Position numbers and translations under genes: made by a program. The notes under the pieces are model-generated. The model made no database searches. It was not told where the DNA came from and saw only the letters and a list, made by a program, of their open reading frames with translations. From positions 12,351-76,350 of the forward strand of contig CAVIIB010000001.1 of assembly GCA_963642815.1 (NCBI GenBank): a DNA stretch of 64,000 nt, written 5' to 3'. This stretch comes from CAJOIG01 sp963642815 (lineage in GTDB: Bacteria > Bacillota > Clostridia > Oscillospirales > Oscillospiraceae). The first letter of the stretch is position 1. Each line of letters begins with the position of its first letter. This document shows, piece after piece, positions 52,106-60,220 of the stretch.

Positions 52106-52393
52106 ATGTACGAAGACAAGACACTGGTGTGCAAAGAATGTGGCCAGGAATTCGTGTTCACCGCCGGTGAGCAGGAGTTCTATGCCGAGCGCGGCTTCCA
52201 GAATGAGCCCCAGCGCTGCAAGGCCTGCCGTGACGCTCGCAAGAACGCCGCTCGCGGTCCCCGTGAGTATTTCACGGCCACCTGCGCCGCTTGCGGTGGC
52301 GAGGCGCGTGTGCCCTTCGAGCCGAAGAGCGACCGCCCCGTGTATTGCAGCGAGTGCTTTGCGAAGATTCGCAACGGCGAGATTCAGGGCTGA
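52106..52393 (+). CDS. Zinc-ribbon protein with two CxxC pairs per half
   Basis: A 95-residue protein with four CxxC pairs: CKEC, CKAC, CAAC, CSEC. The first half (LVCKECGQEFVFTAGEQEFYAERGFQNEPQRCKACR) is a zf-trcl-like domain; the second (ATCAACGGEARVPFEPKSDRPVYCSECF) a CxxC-type ribbon. Such proteins are often abundant in Clostridia and their role is not established. AGAGAGG precedes ATG 52106. A terminator follows. Confidence 0.85.
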   Translation: MYEDKTLVCKECGQEFVFTAGEQEFYAERGFQNEPQRCKACRDARKNAARGPREYFTATCAACGGEARVPFEPKSDRPVYCSECFAKIRNGEIQG

Positions 52394-52410
52394 ATCCACC
52401 GAAAATAAGG

Positions 52411-52438
52411 GAGGCGACGATTCGCCTCTCTTATTTTT
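52411..52438 (+). terminator. Terminator after the zinc-ribbon gene
   Basis: GAGGCGA (52411-52417) pairs perfectly with TCGCCTC (52422-52428), followed by TTATTTTTT. Confidence 0.8.
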
Positions 52439-52445
52439 TGCGCCC

Positions 52446-52474
52446 TTGAAATAAAAGCGCGTATCGGGTATAAT
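52446..52474 (+). promoter_or_regulatory. Promoter of the DUF1858-like gene
   Basis: TTGAAA at 52446-52451, 17-base spacer, perfect TATAAT at 52469-52474. Confidence 0.7.
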
Positions 52475-52510
52475 AAGCGCGAACGAATTTTATTTTTGGA
52501 GGATATAGAA

Positions 52511-52717
52511 ATGTATCAGGTCACCAAGGACACCATTGTCTACGACATCATGGTCAACGCCCCGGCGACACAGCCGCTGTTTGAGCGCATTGGTATGCAC
52601 TGCCTCGGCTGCGCCTACGCCACCGGCGAGAGCATTGAGGCCGCCTGCGCGGCGCATGGCGTGGAGGTCGAGCCCTTTGTGAAAGAGGTCAACGACTTTA
52701 TCGCGAGCCACCAATAA
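52511..52717 (+). CDS. DUF1858-like redox disulfide domain protein, 68 aa
   Basis: A 68-residue single-domain protein of the DUF1858 / hybrid-cluster-associated redox disulfide type. VNAPATQPLFERIGMHCLGCAYATGESIEAACAAHG holds the CxxC pair (CLGC) that is its hallmark. GGAGG is 7 bases before ATG 52511; the TTG at 52496 upstream is less likely. No partner is adjacent. Confidence 0.88.
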   Translation: MYQVTKDTIVYDIMVNAPATQPLFERIGMHCLGCAYATGESIEAACAAHGVEVEPFVKEVNDFIASHQ

Positions 52718-52730
52718 AGCGAAAAGGGAA

Positions 52731-52757
52731 GGCGGGGGCTGCGCTCCCGCCGTTTTT
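52731..52757 (+). terminator. Terminator directly before the trmK start codon
   Basis: GGCGGG (52731-52736) pairs with CCCGCC (52746-52751), with a T5 run ending at 52757. ATG 52758 follows without any spacer. Confidence 0.75.
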
Positions 52758-53420
52758 ATGATGATCAAGCTATCAAAAAGGCTGAGCGCCATCGCCGCAT
52801 TGATTCCCGACGGGGCGGCGGTCATCGATGTGGGGACGGATCACGGGCTGCTTCCCGTCTGTTTGGCGCAGCGCGGTCTCTCGCGTCGTATCATCGCCAG
52901 CGACATTCACCCCGACCCACTGCGCAGCGCCGAGGCGCTTGTCCGGCAAACGGAGACGGAGGGGCTTGTCGAGCTTTTTGTCCGGGACGGGCTGGACGGC
53001 TTTTCCCGCGAGGATGCTGACTGCATTGTTATCGCCGGTATGGGCGGTGAGAATATGGTGGCGATACTGACCGCCGCACCGTGGACGCGGGAGGGCGTGA
53101 CGCTTGTCCTCCAGCCGCAAACCAAGGCGGCGGTGCTGCGCCGCTTTTTGGTGGGAAACGGCTACGAGATAACGGCGGAGCGTCTTGTGGAGGACGCGGG
53201 GCGCATTTATCCCGTCATGACGGCGCAAGGCGGTCAAGCCCCGGCATATACGCCGGTGGAGCTGCTTTGTGGTCGCCGGGAGCAGATAGCCGCCGAGCCG
53301 CTTCTGGCGCGGTATTTGGACGCGCTGCTGCGGCGCACGGAAAAGGCGGCGGACTATGACGAGACGGCGGCGGCGCTGTGTGAGGCGCTGCGGCAATGGA
53401 GGGAGGATGTTTTAAAATGA
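52758..53420 (+). CDS. trmK: tRNA (adenine(22)-N1)-methyltransferase
   Basis: A 220-residue SAM-dependent methyltransferase of the TrmK/YqfN family. The SAM motif is DVGTDHGLLPV near residues 23-33; ASDIHPDPLRSAE and IAGMGGENM follow. ATG 52758 or 52761 begins the domain right after the preceding terminator and lacks an obvious Shine-Dalgarno. It overlaps the Nif3-like gene by 4 bases, the usual order in Bacillota (trmK-yqfO). Confidence 0.93.
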   Translation: MMIKLSKRLSAIAALIPDGAAVIDVGTDHGLLPVCLAQRGLSRRIIASDIHPDPLRSAEALVRQTETEGLVELFVRDGLDGFSREDADCIVIAGMGGENMVAILTAAPWTREGVTLVLQPQTKAAVLRRFLVGNGYEITAERLVEDAGRIYPVMTAQGGQAPAYTPVELLCGRREQIAAEPLLARYLDALLRRTEKAADYDETAAALCEALRQWREDVLK

Positions 53421-54187
53421 CGACGGTATCGGATGTTCTGCGGGTGCTGGATGAAAAAGCGCCCTGCGGGATGAAGCTGGATTTTGATAATGTGGGGCTG
53501 CTTGTCGGCCACGCCGAAGCGCCGGTGACGCGGGTGCTGGCGGCGCTTGACATCACAGATGAGGTGATAGAGGAGGCCAAGGACTGGGGCGCGGAGCTTA
53601 TCGTGAGCCATCACCCGCTCATCTTCACGCCGGTCAAGAGCGTCACCGACGGCTCATGGGTCGGGCGGCGCATACTGACGCTGGCGGAGAACCATATGTC
53701 CGCCATCTGTATGCACACCAATCTGGACGCGGCACAGGGCGGCGTAAACGACGCGCTGATGGCGGCACTCGGAGGGACGGTCACGGAGACGCTTGACCCC
53801 ATCAGCGGCATTGGTCGCGTTGGGGAGCTTCCGGCGGCTATGTCCTTTTCGGATTTTCGCGCCTTTGTGAAAAAGGCGCTGGGCGCAAACGGTCTGCGCT
53901 ATCACGACGCAGGGCGTGAGGTGCGCCATATCGCCTGCTGCGGCGGCAGTGGCGGCAGCGAGATTGCGCTCGCGGTCGAGGCCGGCTGTGATACCTATGT
54001 GACGGCGGATGTGAAATACGACCAGTTCCTAGAGGCGAAAAGCCTTGGTATCAATCTCATCGATGCCGACCATTTCTGCACGGAAAACGTGGTCGTACCC
54101 GTGCTGGTGCAGTGGCTGCATGAGGCGTTTCCCGCGCTGGAGCTGCGTCTGTCGCAGTCCCACGTCCAGACCGTCTGCTTCGACTGA
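53417..54187 (+). CDS. Nif3-like dinuclear metal centre protein (YqfO)
   Basis: A 256-residue protein of the Nif3/DUF34 family. Metal-binding residues are in LIVSHHPLIF and CMHTNLDAAQGGVND; the C-terminal part has DADHFCTENVVV. Metal-dependent hydrolase or chaperone-like roles are proposed for the family and none is settled. The ATG 53417 overlaps the trmK stop. The open frame from 53396 is longer but unneeded. Confidence 0.92.
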   Translation: MTTVSDVLRVLDEKAPCGMKLDFDNVGLLVGHAEAPVTRVLAALDITDEVIEEAKDWGAELIVSHHPLIFTPVKSVTDGSWVGRRILTLAENHMSAICMHTNLDAAQGGVNDALMAALGGTVTETLDPISGIGRVGELPAAMSFSDFRAFVKKALGANGLRYHDAGREVRHIACCGGSGGSEIALAVEAGCDTYVTADVKYDQFLEAKSLGINLIDADHFCTENVVVPVLVQWLHEAFPALELRLSQSHVQTVCFD

Positions 54188-54208
54188 CAGCAAACAGTCA
54201 TAAACAAG

Positions 54209-54257
54209 CCCCCGATGGCGTAAGGTTTACCAAAACAACGCCATGGGGGGATTTTTT
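54209..54257 (+). terminator. Terminator directly before the spoIVA start codon
   Basis: ATGGCGT (54215-54221) pairs with ACGCCAT (54238-54244), and the flanking CCCCC and GGGGGG extend the stem. A T6 run (54252-54257) ends at GTG 54258. Confidence 0.8.
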
Positions 54258-55730
54258 GTGGATAGGATATACGAGGACATAGCCCGCCGGACGGACGGCG
54301 ACATCTATATTGGTGTCGTAGGGCCGGTGCGGACGGGGAAATCGACCTTTATCAAGCGCTTCATGGAGCTTGCGGTCATTCCCGGTATCGACAACGTATA
54401 CCGCCGGGAACGCGCCCGCGACGAGCTGCCACAGTCCGGCTCCGGGCGCACCATCATGACGGCGGAGCCGAAGTTCGTGCCGGAGGAGGCGGTGGAGGTC
54501 GTGCTTGAGGGCGAGACCAGCGCCTCGGTGCGGCTCATCGACTGCGTGGGCTATATGATACCCGACGCGGAGGGGTTCATGGAAAACGGCGTGGAGCGTA
54601 TGGTGACAACGCCGTGGTTTGAGGGCGAGGTTCCCATGACCCGCGCTGCTGAGGTCGGCACACGCAAGGTGATCGCCGAGCACGCGACCATCGGGCTTGT
54701 TGTGACGACGGACGGCAGCATTGCAGATATTCCGCGCCAAAGCTATGTTGAGGCGGAGGAACGCGCCGTGAACGAGCTTCGCGCCATCGGCAAGCCCTTT
54801 GTCGTGCTGCTCAACGCGGCGGAGCCGCAAAGCGACGAGTGCCGCACACTGGCAGGGGAGCTGGAGGAGCGGTACGGCGTTCCCTGCTTCCCGGTGAGTT
54901 GTGTGACAATGACAGAGGCGGATATTCACCGTGTTATGAAGGGGCTTTTGTACCAGTTCCCGATGCGCGAGCTGTCGCTCTGGCTGCCATCATGGGTGGA
55001 GGCGCTTCCGGCGGACAACGAGCTGAAGCACTCGCTATACGCCGCCGTGCTGGAATCGGCGCAGCAGACCAAGACGCTGCACGACTGCGACTGTATGCTG
55101 GAACGCCTGTGCCGAACGGAGAATGTGACGGCGGCGCGGATGAGCGCCGTGGACGCGGGCACAGGGACGGCTAGCGCCGCGGTGGAGCTCTCGCGGGAGC
55201 TATATTATCGGACAATATCGGAGCAATCCGGCTTTTCCATCGGCGACGACGGCGACCTTATGGAGCTGCTGCGCTCGCTTAAATCGGTCAAGGCGGAGTA
55301 CGACAACGTACACGCAGCCATCGAGCAGGCGAATGAGACGGGCTATGGTCTCGTCATGCCCACACCGCAGCAGATGGTGCTGCACGAGCCGCAGATCGTG
55401 AGCCGCAGCGGGCACTACAGCGTCAAGCTCAAGGCGGCAGCGCCCGCGCTGCATATTATCCGCACGGATGTGGAGACGGAGGTATCTCCGGCGGTCGGTG
55501 GGGAAAAGGCCTCGGAGGAGATACTGGGCTTTTTGCTCCAAGGCTTTGACGGCGACGTGACAAAGATATGGGACTCCAATATTTTCGGCAAATCCCTGTA
55601 CGACATCGCGGAGGAGGGGTTGACGACCAAGCTCCGCCGTATGCCGCCGAATGTGCGCAACCGTCTGCGCGTCACCATGCAGCGGGTCGTGAACGACGGC
55701 GCGTATGGGCTGATTTGTATCATTATATAG
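54258..55730 (+). CDS. spoIVA: Stage IV sporulation protein A (spore coat morphogenetic ATPase)
   Basis: A 490-residue cytoplasmic ATPase that polymerises on the forespore to anchor the coat. It is strongly like Bacillus SpoIVA: GVVGPVRTGKSTFIKRFMEL (Walker A), ARDELPQSGSGRTIMTAEPKFVPEEAVEV, LIDCVGYMIP, and the C-terminal GLICIII. GTG 54258 has a GGGGGG Shine-Dalgarno that is the terminator's 3' arm; the ATG at 54243 lies inside that hairpin. SigE-dependent expression in the mother cell is expected, but I do not see a promoter before it. Confidence 0.95.
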   Translation: MDRIYEDIARRTDGDIYIGVVGPVRTGKSTFIKRFMELAVIPGIDNVYRRERARDELPQSGSGRTIMTAEPKFVPEEAVEVVLEGETSASVRLIDCVGYMIPDAEGFMENGVERMVTTPWFEGEVPMTRAAEVGTRKVIAEHATIGLVVTTDGSIADIPRQSYVEAEERAVNELRAIGKPFVVLLNAAEPQSDECRTLAGELEERYGVPCFPVSCVTMTEADIHRVMKGLLYQFPMRELSLWLPSWVEALPADNELKHSLYAAVLESAQQTKTLHDCDCMLERLCRTENVTAARMSAVDAGTGTASAAVELSRELYYRTISEQSGFSIGDDGDLMELLRSLKSVKAEYDNVHAAIEQANETGYGLVMPTPQQMVLHEPQIVSRSGHYSVKLKAAAPALHIIRTDVETEVSPAVGGEKASEEILGFLLQGFDGDVTKIWDSNIFGKSLYDIAEEGLTTKLRRMPPNVRNRLRVTMQRVVNDGAYGLICIII

Positions 55731-55733
55731 TTG

Positions 55734-55762
55734 TTGCAATTGCAGCGCTTGCGGATTATAAT
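55734..55762 (+). promoter_or_regulatory. Promoter of the aminotransferase gene
   Basis: TTGCAA at 55734-55739, 17-base spacer, perfect TATAAT at 55757-55762. Confidence 0.7.
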
Positions 55763-55790
55763 TTCAGCAAACACAAAGGAGGCGATTTTT

Positions 55791-56981
55791 ATGAAAAAGC
55801 TGTCGCAGATAGCGATGAATATACAGCCATCCGCCACACTGGCTGTGGACACCAAGGCCAAGGCGCTCAAGGCGGAGGGCAAGGATGTCCTCAATTTCGG
55901 CATTGGTGAGCCGGATTTTGACACGCCGGAGGCGATCAAGTCCGTCGGGATCGCGGCCATACAGGAGGGGAAGACAAAGTATACCCCGGCGGCCGGAACG
56001 GTCGATGTGCGCAAGGCGGCGGCCTTTCGCCTGAAAAAGGACTGTGGGCTTGACTATGACTATACCCAGCTCGTGATCGCGAGCGGCGCGAAGCACATTA
56101 TCTTTGTTGCCCTGCAGGTGCTGGTGGAGCAGGGGGATGAGGTCATACTCCCTGCGCCGTATTGGGTAAGCTACCTTGAAATGATACGCATGGCCGGTGG
56201 TACGCCGGTCGTCATCGACGCACCTGAGAGCCAGAGCTTCAAGATAACGGCGGAGCAGCTCGAGGCTGCCATCACGCCGCGGACAAAGCTGCTTATTCTC
56301 AACAACCCGTCCAACCCGACCGGCATGGTCTATACCCGCGAGGAGCTGGCACGACTGGCCGAGGTCTGCCAGCGCCATGACCTCTATGTCATCTCCGATG
56401 AGATATACAACCGCCTTGTCTATGATGGAACTGTCTTCACAAGCTTTGCCTCTCTTGGCGAGGATGCCAAGGAGCGCAGCATTGTTGTAAACGGCGCGTC
56501 CAAGACATACGCCATGACGGGCTGGCGCATTGGCTATGCCGCCGCCAACGCGGAGATCGCCAAGCGCATGAGCAGCTATCTGTCTCACTCCACCGGCGCT
56601 CCCGCGACCATGAGCCAGTACGCGGCGGCGGAGGCATTTCTGGGTCATGACGACGAGGTGGAGGAAATGCGCCGTGCCTTTGAGCAGCGCCGCCGTTACC
56701 TCATCGAGCGTATCAGTGGTATAGACGGCGTGAGCTGCCTTGAGCCGCAGGGCGCGTTTTACGTCATGCTCAACATTGAAAAGCTCATTGGTCGAACGCT
56801 GGGCGGGCGCGTTATACGCGACGACGGCGACTTCTGCGAGGCGTTTTTGGAGAAAAGCTATGTGGCGCTCACACCGGGCAAGGCGTTTGGTATCGCCAAT
56901 TTTGCCCGCTGGAGCTATGCGGCCTCGATGGAGAACATCGAGCAGGGCTGCGACCGGCTTGAGGCTTTTTTGAAGGCATAA
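55791..56981 (+). CDS. Class I/II aminotransferase, aspartate aminotransferase type
   Basis: A 396-residue PLP enzyme. The subgroup-I pattern includes NFGIGEPDFDTP, LPAPYWVSY, NNPSNPTGMVY, VISDEIYNRLVYDG and the Schiff-base Lys in NGASKTYAMTGWRIGYA. Aspartate is a reasonable amino donor, though aromatic or prephenate specificity cannot be excluded. ATG 55791 with AAAGGAGG upstream is the start; the open frame from 55731 overlaps the promoter. Confidence 0.92.
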   Translation: MKKLSQIAMNIQPSATLAVDTKAKALKAEGKDVLNFGIGEPDFDTPEAIKSVGIAAIQEGKTKYTPAAGTVDVRKAAAFRLKKDCGLDYDYTQLVIASGAKHIIFVALQVLVEQGDEVILPAPYWVSYLEMIRMAGGTPVVIDAPESQSFKITAEQLEAAITPRTKLLILNNPSNPTGMVYTREELARLAEVCQRHDLYVISDEIYNRLVYDGTVFTSFASLGEDAKERSIVVNGASKTYAMTGWRIGYAAANAEIAKRMSSYLSHSTGAPATMSQYAAAEAFLGHDDEVEEMRRAFEQRRRYLIERISGIDGVSCLEPQGAFYVMLNIEKLIGRTLGGRVIRDDGDFCEAFLEKSYVALTPGKAFGIANFARWSYAASMENIEQGCDRLEAFLKA

Positions 56982-56994
56982 GCTCATAGATGCA

Positions 56995-57029
56995 CGACCC
57001 GCCTCATATAGCTTTAGCGAGGTGGGTCG
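56995..57029 (+). promoter_or_regulatory. Hairpin masking the cwlD ribosome site
   Basis: CGACCCGCCTC (56995-57005) pairs with GAGGTGGGTCG (57019-57029) with one G-U pair. The 3' arm contains GAGGTGGG, the only Shine-Dalgarno for ATG 57031. There is no U-run, so this looks like translational control and not termination. Confidence 0.6.
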
Positions 57030-57030
57030 C

Positions 57031-57738
57031 ATGGTAACAAACGCAAGAAAATGGATATATGCCGTGCCGCTGCTGGCGGCGCTGGCGCTCGTGATTCTCT
57101 TGGGAAAGCCGTCCATCACCGTCGTATCGTCGGAGGATGTCGCGCCGCCGGTGCTGGTCATCGACGCGGGACATGGCGGCGCGGACGGTGGCGCTGTGGC
57201 GGTGGACGGGACGCAAGAGGCGGATATTAACCTCGATATTGCGCTTCGTCTTCGCGCCATTGCCGCGCTCTGCGGCACGGAAACGCGCATGACACGGGAG
57301 AGCGTTGACATCGACTATCCGCCGGAGGCGGAGAGTATAGCCCAAAGGAAGCTCGCCGACCAGCGGGCGCGGCTTGCGCTCATCCATGAAACGCCGAGGG
57401 TGCTGCTTTTGAGCATACACCAGAACTTTTTCTCCGCCGCAGGTCCGAACGGTCCGCAGGTGTTTTACGGAACAGAACCCGGTGGGGAAGAGCTGGCAGA
57501 GCTTATCCAGACCAATCTGAACGCCCAGCTTGCGCCGCAAAACCGACGGCTGGCCGCGCCCATATCGGATGATATCTATTTGATGAAGAACGCCGGTTGT
57601 CGCGCCGTGCTTGTCGAATGTGGCTTCTTGTCGAATCCCGATGAGCTTGCGCAGCTTCAGAATGGGCAATACCGCCTGCGGCTCGCAGCGCTGCTGTTCG
57701 GCTCGTATCTGCAATACACGAGAGGTGTCGTTACATGA
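57031..57738 (+). CDS. cwlD: Germination/sporulation N-acetylmuramoyl-L-alanine amidase CwlD
   Basis: A 235-residue amidase_3 enzyme. An N-terminal membrane anchor (WIYAVPLLAALALVILLG) precedes VLVIDAGHGGADGGA (first zinc His), the later HQN in LSIHQNFF and the catalytic Glu in VLVECGFLSNPDE. In Bacillus, CwlD makes muramic-delta-lactam in the spore cortex. ATG 57031 is preceded by a hairpin containing its Shine-Dalgarno. The 3' end overlaps radA by 4 bases. Confidence 0.9.
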   Translation: MVTNARKWIYAVPLLAALALVILLGKPSITVVSSEDVAPPVLVIDAGHGGADGGAVAVDGTQEADINLDIALRLRAIAALCGTETRMTRESVDIDYPPEAESIAQRKLADQRARLALIHETPRVLLLSIHQNFFSAAGPNGPQVFYGTEPGGEELAELIQTNLNAQLAPQNRRLAAPISDDIYLMKNAGCRAVLVECGFLSNPDELAQLQNGQYRLRLAALLFGSYLQYTRGVVT

Positions 57739-59090
57739 AAGAGAAAACGGTATTTTACTGCTCCGCCTGTGGCAATGAGACGGTGCGCTGGCAGGGGCAA
57801 TGTCCGGCCTGTGGCGCATGGAACACGCTTGTGGAGGCGCCGGCGGTCAAGAAAACGGCGGCGGTGAAGTCCGCGCCCGTGCTGCGACAGACACCGAAGC
57901 GCCTCAAGGAGCTTGACGGTCACGATGAGCTGCGCTTTTCCACCGGTATTGGTGAGCTTGACCGTGTGCTCGGTGGGGGAGCAGTACGGGGAAGCATTGT
58001 CCTTTTCGGTGGCTCGCCCGGTATCGGGAAATCCACGCTGCTGCTTCAGGTCTGCGGCAACATCGGCGCGGAGGAAAAGATACTCTACGTCACAGGCGAG
58101 GAATCGGAGCGCCAGCTCAAAATGCGTGCCGAGCGTCTGCACGTTTCCAAGGATGAGATATACGTTTTGGCCGGGACGGACATCAACGATGTGATTGCCG
58201 CCATCGGTCAGCTTGCGCCCGATCTCGTCATCATCGACTCCATCCAGACGGTCTATGACCCGGAGCTTTCCACAGCACCGGGCAGCGTTGGGCAGGTGAA
58301 GACCTGCGCCATGGAGATCATGCGCCTTGCCAAGGCGAACGATTTTACCGCCTTTGTCGTCGGTCATGTGAACAAGGAGGGTGCGATTGCGGGCCCCAAG
58401 GTGCTGGAGCATATGGTGGACTGCGTTTTGCAGCTTTCCGGCGACGGGAATTACAGCTATCGCATCCTGCGGGCGGAGAAAAACCGCTTCGGCTCGACCA
58501 ATGAGATCGGCGTGTTTGAAATGCAGCGGCAGGGGCTGTGCGAGGTGCCGAATCCCTCGGAGATGATGCTGTCCGGAAGACCGCAGAACAGCCCCGGCAC
58601 TTGCGTCACCTGCGTCATGGAGGGCACGCGCCCGATTCTGGCCGAGATTCAGGCGCTGGCCACACCGACGGGCTTTGCCGCCGGACGGCGCAACGCCAAC
58701 GGCTTTGATTATAACCGCATGGCGCTGCTGCTGGCGGTACTGGAAAAACGCGCTGGAATGGCTTTTTCTGCCTGTGACGCTTATCTGAATGTCATTGGCG
58801 GGCTGGATCTGGATGAGCCTGCGGCAGACCTTGCAAGCTGTCTTGCGCTTGCGTCGAGCTTCCGTGACCGTCCCGTGCCGGATACGATGGCCGCCGTCGG
58901 CGAGGTCGGTCTGACCGGCGAGATACGGAGTGTGCAGGGGCTTGACCAGCGTCTGGCGGAGATCGCACGTCTCGGCTTCCAAAGCTGTGTCGTTCCGGCG
59001 CAGATACGCGGCGAATTCAAAGCGCCCAAGGGCTTGGAGCTAGTGCGCGTGAAAACACTGCGTGAGGCGATCGATTCCGTGCTGACGTAA
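57735..59090 (+). CDS. radA: DNA repair ATPase RadA (Sms)
   Basis: A 451-residue branch-migration helicase. The N-terminal zinc finger (CSACGNETVRWQGQCPACGAW), RecA-like Walker A GGSPGIGKST, Walker B LVIIDSIQTV, KNRFGSTNEIGVFEM, and the C-terminal Lon-like domain (RKRAG-like stretch, AAVGEVGLTGEIR) are all present. ATG 57735 overlaps the cwlD stop. Confidence 0.96.
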   Translation: MKEKTVFYCSACGNETVRWQGQCPACGAWNTLVEAPAVKKTAAVKSAPVLRQTPKRLKELDGHDELRFSTGIGELDRVLGGGAVRGSIVLFGGSPGIGKSTLLLQVCGNIGAEEKILYVTGEESERQLKMRAERLHVSKDEIYVLAGTDINDVIAAIGQLAPDLVIIDSIQTVYDPELSTAPGSVGQVKTCAMEIMRLAKANDFTAFVVGHVNKEGAIAGPKVLEHMVDCVLQLSGDGNYSYRILRAEKNRFGSTNEIGVFEMQRQGLCEVPNPSEMMLSGRPQNSPGTCVTCVMEGTRPILAEIQALATPTGFAAGRRNANGFDYNRMALLLAVLEKRAGMAFSACDAYLNVIGGLDLDEPAADLASCLALASSFRDRPVPDTMAAVGEVGLTGEIRSVQGLDQRLAEIARLGFQSCVVPAQIRGEFKAPKGLELVRVKTLREAIDSVLT

Positions 59091-59133
59091 TTTTTTAAGA
59101 ATATTGCCCGCAAAAGCGTATTTGCACCCCCCT

Positions 59134-59168
59134 AATTTCGGCATAATATTAATTATGCCGAAATTTTA
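59134..59168. terminator. Bidirectional terminator after radA
   Basis: AATTTCGGCATAAT (59134-59147) pairs perfectly with 59152-59165 around an ATTA loop, flanked by T runs. Confidence 0.8.
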
Positions 59169-59181
59169 GTGTATTTGCCGG

Positions 59182-59210
59182 TGGACAAGCCGCCACTTCT
59201 CTGCTATGAT
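59182..59210 (+). promoter_or_regulatory. Promoter of the xerC-like gene
   Basis: TGGACA at 59182-59187, 17-base spacer, TATGAT at 59205-59210. Confidence 0.55.
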
Positions 59211-59234
59211 GTCAAGGTATTTGGGAGGCGGCTT

Positions 59235-60215
59235 ATGGACTATCGTAAAGAAGCGCCGACGGTTATTCGGGATTTCCTAGTCTACCACGAGACTATCAAG
59301 GGTCAATCCCGTGCAACTGTCGATTCCTATTATCTCGACCTGCGCACCTTTTCCCGTTATCTGAAGCTCTCGCGTGGGCTTGTCCCGCGTGATACCACGC
59401 TGGACGACATCACCATTGACGAGCTTGGGCTGGATTTTTTTGCGTCGGTCACTCTCTCGGAGGTCTACGACTTCATGGCGTATCTCTCGCGGGATCGTGG
59501 GCTCTCTGCGTCAAGCCGCGCCCGCATGATAACCTCTATCAAGGGCTTATACAATTATCTAACGGTCAAGACCAAGCAGCTTGCGACAAGCCCGGTGCAG
59601 GATATGGACACGCCGAAGCTGAAGAAGGCACTTCCCCGCTATCTGACGCTGGAGCAAAGCCAACGGCTGCTGGTGGCGGTGGATGGAAAAAACAAGGAGC
59701 GCGATTACTGTATTCTCTGCCTGTTTCTCAACTGCGGGCTGCGTATCTCGGAGATGGTCGGCATGAACCTGACAGACATCCACAGCGACCATATCCTCGT
59801 GCGCGGCAAGGGCAACAAGGAGCGCGTCGTCTACCTCAACGATAGCTGCTGCGAGGCCATCAACGACTGGCTCATCGTCCGCCGCTCCATCACGGCCATC
59901 GACAAAAATGCCATGTTCCTGTCATCGCGCCGCAAGCGGATGAGCGTGGACGCGGTGCAGTATATGGTGAAAAAAACGCTGGCCAAGGCCGGACTTGACG
60001 CAAGTGCCTATTCGACGCACAAGCTACGGCATACGGCGGCGACGCTCATGCTCCAAAACGGGGTTGATGTCCGAACGCTGCAGGAGGTTCTCGGTCACGA
60101 AAACCTCAATACAACGCAAATCTACACACACATCGCGGACAGTGAGCTGCGCACGGCGGCACTTGCCAACCCGCTGGCGCACTTTGACCCCGAAAAAACA
60201 AAGACGGAGGAATAA
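59235..60215 (+). CDS. xerC: XerC-like tyrosine recombinase
   Basis: A 326-residue tyrosine recombinase. The N-terminal SAM-like segment (KGQSRATVDSYYLDLRTFSRYL) and the catalytic residues Arg in CGLRISEM, Lys in RGKGNKERVVYL, HKLRHTAA, LGHEN and Tyr in TQIYTHI are present. It pairs with the recombinase at 48211 as a possible XerC/XerD set. The frame is open to 59169, but ATG 59235 with GGGAGGCGG upstream is the start. Confidence 0.88.
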   Translation: MDYRKEAPTVIRDFLVYHETIKGQSRATVDSYYLDLRTFSRYLKLSRGLVPRDTTLDDITIDELGLDFFASVTLSEVYDFMAYLSRDRGLSASSRARMITSIKGLYNYLTVKTKQLATSPVQDMDTPKLKKALPRYLTLEQSQRLLVAVDGKNKERDYCILCLFLNCGLRISEMVGMNLTDIHSDHILVRGKGNKERVVYLNDSCCEAINDWLIVRRSITAIDKNAMFLSSRRKRMSVDAVQYMVKKTLAKAGLDASAYSTHKLRHTAATLMLQNGVDVRTLQEVLGHENLNTTQIYTHIADSELRTAALANPLAHFDPEKTKTEE

Positions 60216-60220
60216 TACCG

